From: Bacteroidales bacterium | GTDB lineage: Bacteria; Bacteroidota; Bacteroidia; Bacteroidales; UBA932 | Assembly: GCA_017551425.1 (NCBI GenBank) | Contig: JAFZLQ010000086.1 | Location: forward strand, 1 to 8,231 | Direction: 5' to 3' | Length of the DNA: 8,231 nt | Shown here: one piece after another, positions 6,025 to 8,231 of the stretch | Layout: each line of letters begins with the position of its first letter | How positions within the stretch are numbered: the first letter of the stretch is position 1 | The notes under the pieces: generated by a model | What the model saw: only the letters and a program-made list of their open reading frames with translations | Databases searched by the model: none | What the model was told of the DNA's origin: nothing | Position numbers and translations under genes: made by a program

Positions 6025-6714
6025 ATGGGATTGTTCAACCGCAGCGTAAAAGTGTCGTCCAGCGGCCTTCTCGAGGGGAGGACGGACTGGCATTGCCACA
6101 TCCTTCCGGGTGTGGACGACGGCTTCCGGAATATGGAAGACTCGCTTGCGGCCCTGGCCCTCTACGAGAAGGCCGGCATCCGTGAGGTATGGCTCACACC
6201 CCACGTGATGGAAGACATGCCCAACAGCACATCATCCCTGCGCCAGCGTTTTACAGACCTCCAGGTCGCCTACGGCGGCAGGCTGCGCCTTCACCTGGCA
6301 TCGGAGAACATGATGGACCAGCTCTTTGACGATCGCCTGCAGGAAGGGGACCTTCTGCCCCTGCCGGAAAAGCGCCTCCTGGTGGAGACGTCCTACTTCA
6401 ATCCTCCCATGGACATGGACGCCATTCTCCAGGCCGTCAAGTCCAAAGGATTCTTCCCCCTCCTCGCCCATCCGGAAAGGTACATGTACATGGATTGGAA
6501 GCGTTATGAGGAGCTGAAGGCGAACGGAATAGAGTTTCAGTTGAATATAACCTCCCTCACGGGAGCATACGGTTCCGAGGTCAAGGCCAAGGCTGAGAAG
6601 ATGCTCCAGGCGGGGATGTACAACTATAGCGGAACGGACCTTCACAGGCTCAGCTCCTTCGAGCACCTGCTGGAGGCGGATATCCGCAAGAAATACCTCG
6701 CCCTCATCCCGTAA
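6025..6714 (+). CDS. CpsB/YwqE-like PHP-domain tyrosine-protein phosphatase
   Basis: This 229-residue protein is the metal-dependent, PHP-fold protein tyrosine phosphatase found with capsule and exopolysaccharide genes (CpsB, CapC, YwqE types). These enzymes dephosphorylate the Wzc/CpsD-like tyrosine kinase that governs polymer length and export. The metal site is complete: His23 and His25 in DWHCH, Asp31-Asp32 in GVDDG, His60 in TPHV, Glu94 in ASENMMD, Glu121 in LLVETSY, His149 in LAHPERY, and Asp205 and His207 in GTDLHR. Trp22 and Cys24 are unusual choices where relatives often have DIHSH, but the ligands are kept. There is no signal peptide or membrane segment, so it is cytoplasmic. The start at 6025 is supported by a -7 box 7 bases upstream and by the family-typical length before the first motif. 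The Wza-like export gene 92 bp downstream supports a role in a polysaccharide locus. Confidence 0.92.
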   Translation: MGLFNRSVKVSSSGLLEGRTDWHCHILPGVDDGFRNMEDSLAALALYEKAGIREVWLTPHVMEDMPNSTSSLRQRFTDLQVAYGGRLRLHLASENMMDQLFDDRLQEGDLLPLPEKRLLVETSYFNPPMDMDAILQAVKSKGFFPLLAHPERYMYMDWKRYEELKANGIEFQLNITSLTGAYGSEVKAKAEKMLQAGMYNYSGTDLHRLSSFEHLLEADIRKKYLALIP

Positions 6715-6806
6715 GGGGAGGGACCGAAGCCGGCCTGCAAAGGCCTCAGCGCCCGCATCCAAGGATGTGACAGGCGGGGACGAAGTCGTAATTCAATTCA
6801 CACGAT
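6715..6806 (+). other. GC-rich intergenic leader with predicted RNA hairpins
   Basis: The 92 bases between the phosphatase stop and the export gene are very G/C-rich up to about 6788, then A/T-rich to the ATG. GGCCT (6732-6736) pairs with AGGCC (6741-6745) around GCAA, a GNRA tetraloop. CCCGC (6752-6756) pairs with GCGGG (6774-6778), enclosing CATC/GATG. GAC-GAA-GTC (6779-6787) can form a third small hairpin. No T-run follows, so it is not a standard terminator. No TAnnTTTG box is seen before 6807, which favours transcription from the 6010 promoter through this leader. It matches no riboswitch class that I can recognise by eye. Confidence 0.4.
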
Positions 6807-8231
6807 ATGCGTAAAAAACTCATTCTGATGCTGGTGGCGTTCCTCACTGTAGGCGCGCTGTCAGCCTACGCGCAGATGTCCGACGAGCAGATCATCACCT
6901 ACATCACGGAAGGTATGTCCGCCGGCAAGACTGAGCGCCAGATCGGCACGGAACTGCTTGCCAAGGGTGTCACCACATCCCAGCTGCAGCGCCTTTTCAA
7001 GGCCTACAAGAGCGGCAACCTCAACATGGCCGACACCAACGTCATGCCGTCCAACAAGCTGGGCACCACCTCCAAGGAGCGCAAGAGCGCGGCCGACGAG
7101 GAGGACGATCCCTCCATGCAGGACATGAACGTTTCCGACGGCTCCATGACCAGCAAGCTCAAGAAGAAGACCGCCGAGGTGGAAGGGGAGGAAGTGGAAG
7201 ATACGCCGGAGGAGAGCATCAACCCCCTGCTCGACGACGAGGGGAACAAGATCATCTACGACCACAAGATCTTCTCGGCCAAAACCCTGTCCTTCGAACC
7301 CAACGTGAACGTAGCGACCCCCGAGGACTACGTGCTGGGCCCCGGCGACGAGGTCATAATAGACATCTGGGGCGTGAACGAGGCCAACATCACCCAGAAG
7401 ATTTCTCCGGAGGGCTTCGTTGTCATCTCGCAGGTCGGACGCATCAGCCTCTCGGGCCTCACCGTAAAGGAGGCGACCGGCAAGATGAAGAGCGCGCTGG
7501 GCAAGATCTATTCTTCCCTGCGCAGCGGCGGCTCCCACATGAGCCTTACGCTCGGCGACCTCCGTACAATCCAGGTGAACGTTATGGGAGAGGTCGAGAT
7601 TCCCGGCACATTCCGCCTTTCGTCCTTCACGACGCTGTTCAACGCCCTCTACAGGGCCGGTGGCGTCACCCCGGTGGGCTCGCTGCGTAACATACGCGTG
7701 GTGCGCGGCGGGGAAGAGTACGCGAAGGTCGATGCATACGAGTACATCTTCAACGGCAAGCTAGACCTTAACGTGCCGCTCAAGGAGGGCGACGTCATAG
7801 TCGTTCCCCCGTATGAGGCCCTAGTCAGCGTCACCGGCGCCATCAAGCGCCCCATGTTCTACGAGATGAAGGAAGGCGAAAGCGTGGGCAAGCTCATCAG
7901 CTACGCCGGCGGTTTCACGGGAAATGCCTACAGGGGTGAGCTCGGCGTGGAACGCAACGACGGCCGCACCAACACCATGTACACTGTGTCTTCGGAAAGG
8001 TTCGATTCCTTCGGCCTGCAGGACGGAGACGCAGTGATGGTCAGCGGCAGCGAGGTGGAGGTATTTACCAACCGCGTGGAAATCAAGGGCGCCGTATATC
8101 GTCCCGGCAAGTTCGAGATCGGCGGGGATATAGTTACAGTCGGCCAGCTTGTGGAGCACGCAGGCGGCGTTATGGAAGACGCATTCCTTTCCCGCGCGCA
8201 GATTATCCGCGAAAAGGCGGACCGCTCGCTC
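6807..8231 (+). CDS. Wza-like polysaccharide export protein with SLBB domains (5' part)
   Basis: The first 475 codons are present and the frame is still open at the window end; Bacteroidetes homologues run to roughly 800 residues. A signal peptide covers 1-22 (Lys3-Lys4, hydrophobic core, cleavage after AYA). Residues 24-62 form a helical segment (SDEQIITYITEGMSAGKTER) typical of Bacteroides export proteins, followed by a low-complexity acidic and lysine-rich linker (about 85-140). The polysaccharide export domain begins at YVLGPGDEVIIDIWG (175-189). Three SLBB repeats follow: about 257-334 (VMGEVEIPGTF), 340-413 (VTGAIKRPMF) and 425 onward (IKGAVYRPGKF), each with an AGG motif. Such proteins form the periplasmic and outer-membrane channel that exports capsule or exopolysaccharide. 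No lipobox cysteine is seen. The ATG at 6807 gives the signal peptide directly. It lies 92 bp after the PHP phosphatase, probably in the same transcript. Confidence 0.93.
   Translation, partial: MRKKLILMLVAFLTVGALSAYAQMSDEQIITYITEGMSAGKTERQIGTELLAKGVTTSQLQRLFKAYKSGNLNMADTNVMPSNKLGTTSKERKSAADEEDDPSMQDMNVSDGSMTSKLKKKTAEVEGEEVEDTPEESINPLLDDEGNKIIYDHKIFSAKTLSFEPNVNVATPEDYVLGPGDEVIIDIWGVNEANITQKISPEGFVVISQVGRISLSGLTVKEATGKMKSALGKIYSSLRSGGSHMSLTLGDLRTIQVNVMGEVEIPGTFRLSSFTTLFNALYRAGGVTPVGSLRNIRVVRGGEEYAKVDAYEYIFNGKLDLNVPLKEGDVIVVPPYEALVSVTGAIKRPMFYEMKEGESVGKLISYAGGFTGNAYRGELGVERNDGRTNTMYTVSSERFDSFGLQDGDAVMVSGSEVEVFTNRVEIKGAVYRPGKFEIGGDIVTVGQLVEHAGGVMEDAFLSRAQIIREKADRSL

Noticed and set aside
6776..6791. 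GGGGACGAAGTCGTAA resembles a stretch near the 3' end of 16S rRNA.
   Set aside because: The match ends after about 16 bases; the conserved flanks (CAAGGTA onward) are missing, so it is chance or shared hairpin composition.

Overview
The window looks like chromosomal DNA from a fairly GC-rich member of the Bacteroidetes, probably order Bacteroidales. Several things point there: TAnnTTTG promoter boxes in place of sigma-70 type -35/-10 boxes, no recognisable Shine-Dalgarno sequences, an Ffh of Bacteroidetes character, a GSCFA-domain protein, and a Bacteroides-style SLBB polysaccharide export protein next to a PHP-type tyrosine phosphatase. The genus cannot be told from the sequence.

Layout: the window opens in the last 60 codons of a YebC/TACO1-family gene (1-183, +). 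A gene-free stretch follows (184-490). It holds five tandem copies of a 22-bp unit, a probable rho-independent terminator for yebC, and an imperfect inverted repeat of about 100 bp. Next is a GSCFA-domain protein on the minus strand (491-1327). It diverges, across only 32 bp, from a two-gene operon on the plus strand: a predicted outer-membrane beta-barrel of unknown function (1360-2556) and a periplasmic metallophosphatase/5'-nucleotidase-family enzyme (2553-4262), overlapping by ATGA. The end of that operon overlaps by 33 bp the convergent 3' end of a small AraC-type DNA-binding protein (4230-4625, minus), which in turn diverges from ffh (4670-5989, +).

Downstream of ffh, a CpsB/YwqE-like PHP phosphatase (6025-6714, +) is followed, after a GC-rich leader that could fold (6715-6806), by the first 475 codons of a Wza-like polysaccharide export protein with SLBB domains (6807-8231, +, cut by the window end). 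These last two genes probably begin a capsule or exopolysaccharide locus, in which the phosphatase would act on a Wzc-like tyrosine kinase not seen here. The rest is housekeeping (YebC, Ffh) and cell-envelope functions.

I see no CRISPR array, insertion sequence, tRNA or rRNA, and no clearly new multi-gene system. The most interesting signals are non-coding: the 22-bp tandem repeat, the long inverted repeat, a shared TTG-N14-TATTTTTG-N7-ATG arrangement before two genes (implying leaderless or nearly leaderless mRNAs), a perfect palindrome made of two opposed -7 boxes, and a GC-rich leader with a GNRA-capped hairpin.
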